A stretch of DNA of 64,000 bases, from the NCBI GenBank assembly GCA_026874595.1, contig CM049307.1, positions 53,480,370 through 53,544,369 of the forward strand, written 5' to 3'. This DNA is from Sipunculus nudus. Taxonomy: Eukaryota; Annelida; Sipuncula; Golfingiida; Sipunculidae. Made by a program: the position numbers and the translations under genes. Of the stretch, positions 60,459 to 64,000 are shown in pieces. Every line of letters starts with the position of its first letter. Within the stretch, counting starts at the first letter, position 1. The notes beneath the pieces were generated by a model. It did not search any database and had not been told where the DNA came from. It worked only from the letters and a program-made list of their open reading frames with translations.

Positions 60459-63187
60459 TTTTTAGCTCAGCTGACTGAAAGTCATCTGAGCTATAGCGAT
60501 CACTCTTTGTCCGTCGTCCGTCTGTCCGTCTGTTAACCAGGCACAAATCGTAACCCCTGGACCTAGAACCTTGTAACTTGGGATTCTGAGAGGCCCATAA
60601 AAAATCTCCTTGGAAACCAGAAATTAGGTGTCTGTTACCCATATCCTTCGAGCTATGTGGCCCCAAAGTACCCCCCAGAAAAGTCAAAAATTTCATACAA
60701 AAACTTCAATATCTCATTAACTACTTGACTGATGGTCATGATTTTTGGCATACATATTGATCATGAGATGTTACATCACTTCCTGCAGACTGGTGGCGCC
60801 ACCTGTATTTTTCGATTTTTTACGAATTTTTTTCTCTATTTTTGAGACCTTTAAAAATGTGAACATCTGTTAACAAGGCACAAATCATAAAGACTGGACT
60901 TAGAATCTTAATTCTTGACACACTGAGAGGTCCATGAAAAATCTCCTTGGAAACCAGAAATTAGGTCTCTGTTACCCATATCCTTTGAGCTATTGGGCCC
61001 CAAAGTACCCCCCAGAATAGTAAAAAATTTCATACAAAAACTTCAATATCTCAATAACTACATCACTGATGGTCTTCATTTTTGGCATACATATTGATCA
61101 TGAGATGTTTGATCAGTTCCTGCAGACTGGTGGCGCCTCCTGTACTGTTTGATTTTTTACGATTTTTTCCTCTATTTTTGAGACCTTTGAGGATGCTGTC
61201 ATCTGTTAGCGTGGCACAAATCGTAACGACTGGACCTAGAATCTTCATTTTCGACACACTGAGAGACCTATGAAAAGTCTCCATGGAAACCAGAAATTAG
61301 GTCTCTGTTACCCATATCCTTTGAGCTATGGGGCCCAAAATTACCCCCCAGAATAGTCAAAAATTTCATACAAAAACTTCAATATCTCATTAACTACATC
61401 ACTGATGGTCATGATTTTCGACATACATATTGATCATGAGATGTTACATCACTTCCTGCAGACTGGTGGCGCCACCTGTATTTTTCGATTTTTTACGAAT
61501 TTTTTTCTCTATTTTTGAGACCTTTAAAAATGTGAACATCTGTTAACAAGGCACAAATCATAAAGACTGGACTTAGAATCTTAATTCTTGACACACTGAG
61601 AGGTCCATGAAAAATCTCCTTGGAAACCAGAAATTAGGTCTCTGTTACCCATATCCTTTGAGCTATCGGGCCCCAAAATACCCCCCAGAAAAGTAAAAAA
61701 AATTCATTCAAAAACTTCAATATCTCAATAACTACAACACTGATGGTCTTCATTTTTGGCATACATATTGATCATGAGATGTTTGATCAGTTCCTGCAGA
61801 CTGGTGGCGCCACCTGTACTGTTTGATTTTTTACGATTTTTTCCTCTATTTTTGAGACCTTTGAGGATGCTGTCATCTGTTAGCGTGGCACAAATCGTAA
61901 TGACTGGACCTAGAATCTTCATTTTCGACACACTGAGAGACCTATGAAAAGTCTCCATGGAAACCAGAAATTAGGTCTCTGTTACCCATATCCTTCGAGC
62001 TATGGGGCCCAAAATTACCCCCCAGAATAGTCAAAAATTTCATACAAAAACTTCAATATCTCATTAACTACATCACTGATGGTCATGATTTTCGACATAC
62101 ATATTGATCATGAGATGTTTCATCAGTTTGTGCAGACTGGTGGCGCCACCTGTATTTTTCAATGTTCACAAATTGTTTTCTCCATTTTTGAGACCTTTAA
62201 GGATGTAGTTATCTGTCAACAGGGTACAAATCGTAACGACTGGACCTAGAATCTTCGTTCTTGACACACAGGGAGACCCATGATAAGTCTCCATGGAAAC
62301 CTGAAATTTGGTCTCTGTTACCCATATCCTTTGAGCTATGGCACTCCAAAGTACAGCTCAGAATAATGGAAAATTTGATACAAAAGCTAAAGTTTCTGAA
62401 CAACTAATGCAGGGATAACCATAATTGTTTGCATGGATATTGTTCATGGAGTGTTTCATAAGTTTCTGCAGACTGGTGGCACCACCTGTATTTGTTCGGT
62501 TTTTTTTACGAAATTTTTCTGTATTTTTGAGACCTTTAAAGATATGAACATCTGTTAACAGGGCACAAATCATAAAAACTGGACCAAGAATCTTCATTCT
62601 TGACACACAGGGAGACCCATGAAAAGTCTCCATGGAAACTTGAAATTAGGTCTCTGTTACCCATATTCTTTAAGCTGTATGGGTCCAAAATACCCCCCCC
62701 CCCCCATGAATAATGGAAAATTTGATACAAAAACTGCAGTATTTCAATAACTACAACACTGATGGTCATGATTTTCGGCATACATATTGATCATGAGCTG
62801 TTCCATCAGTTTCTGCAGACTGGGTGTGCCACCTCTATTTTTTTTTCAAATTTTTACGAATTTTTTTCTTTTCCTTATTTGAGACCTTTAAAGATGTGGT
62901 TATCTGTCAACAGGGTACAAATCGCAACAACTGGACCTAGAATCTTCATTCTTGTCATGCAAGGAGGCCCATGAAAGGTGCCTGTGGAAACTTGAAATTA
63001 GGTCTCTGTTACCCATATCCTTCAAGCTATAGGACTCCGAAGTATCCCTCAGAATAATGGACAATTTGATACAAAAACTGAAGTATCTGAACAACTAATG
63101 CAGAGATCACCATGATTTTTTGCATGGATATTGACCATTAAGTGTTTTTATTAGTTTCTGCAGACTGGTGGAGCCACCTCTATTTTT
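60459..63187 (+). mobile_element. Family B modular element, copy h
   Basis: 5' hairpin TTTTTAGCTCAGCTGACTGA and GTCCGTCGTCCGTCTGTCCG at left, then eight modules of about 337 bp with palindrome joints at 60793, 61131, 61467, 61805, 62142, 62478, 62819 and 63168. The 3' terminus is missing: the element ends in a joint that abuts family A copy F. Includes a near-identical 674-bp duplication of two modules. Confidence 0.85.
60958..62109 (+). repeat. 674-bp higher-order duplication of two modules
   Basis: The stretch beginning near 60958 recurs from about 61632 with only a few differences (for example TGGCGCCTCC versus TGGCGCCACC at the joint). The shift is 674 bp, i.e. two 337-bp modules, showing recent unequal exchange or copying of a module pair. 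Confidence 0.85.
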
Positions 63188-64000
63188 GTATCCGCCAAAA
63201 CGAAGTTTTGCGGATACTATGTTTTTGACCGAGTTCCTCCGCCGTGGCGGTGTTCGTTTCCAGAGAGCTCCTCGGAGACTAATGGACCGATTTTTTCCAA
63301 ACTTACACCTATTATCGGGTCACATGTGAACTGGTGCCTAACCAATTTGCATTGACCTCTGACCTTTCCTCTCTATCCAGTGTCCATTTGTGGGTCTGTT
63401 TCCACTCATAAATCCTCATATCTCGGGAACCGTTTGACCGATCAGGAAATAAAATTGATACAAATGTAGCCCTTGGATTGCTTTATAACATACACAAAAA
63501 ATGGTGGCGCCATCTGTAACCATGTTTGCACAGTGTCCATCTGTTCATCTGCCTTGGGTTAAAATCACTCATATCTCTGCAGTGAATTGACTAATTCACC
63601 TGAAATTCGTCATGTGTATACATCCAGGATAGCTTTCTTGATTTTATGACAGGTGGCGCCACCTACGTTCACGTTCACGCTGATGACATCCAAGCTTATA
63701 TCTCGGGAACCGTTTGACCGATCAGGAAATAAAATTTATACAAATGTAGCCCTTTGATAGCTCTGTAACATTCACAAAAAATGGTGGCGCCACCTGTAAC
63801 AATGTTTGCACAGCGTCTGTCTGTTAGTCTGCCGTGGCCTAAAATTACTCATTTCTCTGTAGTGGTTCGACATAACTGCCTAAAATTTTGCAGGTTTATA
63901 CATCGTGGACAGCTTTCTTGATTTTATGACAGGTGGCGCCACCTACATTCTAGTTAACGCTGGACACATCCAAGCTCATATCTCAGGAACCATTTGACCG
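63188..64000 (+). mobile_element. Family A element, copy F (cut by window end)
   Basis: Starts GTATCCGCCAAAACGAAG immediately after the last module of family B copy h. Palindrome borders at 63503, 63651, 63785 and 63934. Continues past the window. Confidence 0.85.

Overview
This is a eukaryotic window from an invertebrate, most likely a marine lophotrochozoan such as a mollusc. That placement is inferred from large repeat-filled introns, AT-rich DNA, and hairpin-ended repeats carrying TCCGTC/GACAGACA microsatellites of the kind described from bivalves. Coding DNA is only about 4 percent of the window. I support three conserved genes. There is no prokaryotic or viral gene content and no CRISPR array.

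Layout. MRPL27 (mitochondrial ribosomal protein bL27m) is on the minus strand. Exon 1 is at 11649-11700 and exon 2 at 5551-5732; its last exon(s) were not found and may lie beyond the left edge. EME1 (the non-catalytic partner of the MUS81 structure-specific endonuclease) is on the plus strand in eleven exons from 11871 to 42232, giving a 600-residue protein with intact splice junctions and phases. The two start codons are divergent and only 170 bp apart. They share a candidate bidirectional promoter with a TCTCGCGAGA-like palindrome and a YY1-like site. As I recall, human EME1 and MRPL27 are also head to head at 17q21.33, so this arrangement looks ancient. MXRA7 is on the minus strand (exon 1 56237-56438, exon 2 51519-51826) and converges on EME1. 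At 57921 there is a possible first exon of an unidentified plus-strand gene.

The rest is mobile and repeated DNA, much of it nested. Two families of Helentron/HINE-like elements dominate. Family A has GTATCCGCC...GGCGGATAC subterminal inverted repeats and a terminal GTAGTCG/CGACTAC hairpin. Family B has AGCTCAGCTGA subterminal repeats, a GACCCATGGGTC palindrome at one end and a Tsp-like GTCCGTC microsatellite at the other. Family A and the modular subtype of family B are built from tandem modules joined at the same 12-bp palindrome, GGTGGCGCCACC. Also present are hAT-like elements with 8-bp target duplications, TTAA-flanked MITEs, other TIR MITEs, a tRNA-derived SINE with a perfect 10-bp target duplication, a LINE reverse-transcriptase remnant, a probable solo LTR and an endonuclease-domain pseudogene.

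The most unusual points are these. First, the EME1 model begins with a CUE-like ubiquitin-binding domain that vertebrate EME1 lacks. Second, a roughly 28-copy, 40-bp minisatellite in EME1 has amplified the 3' splice site plus the first codons of exon 8, so the true exon is simply the last repeat of an array of decoy acceptors. Third, the shared palindrome-jointed modules occur across two element families.
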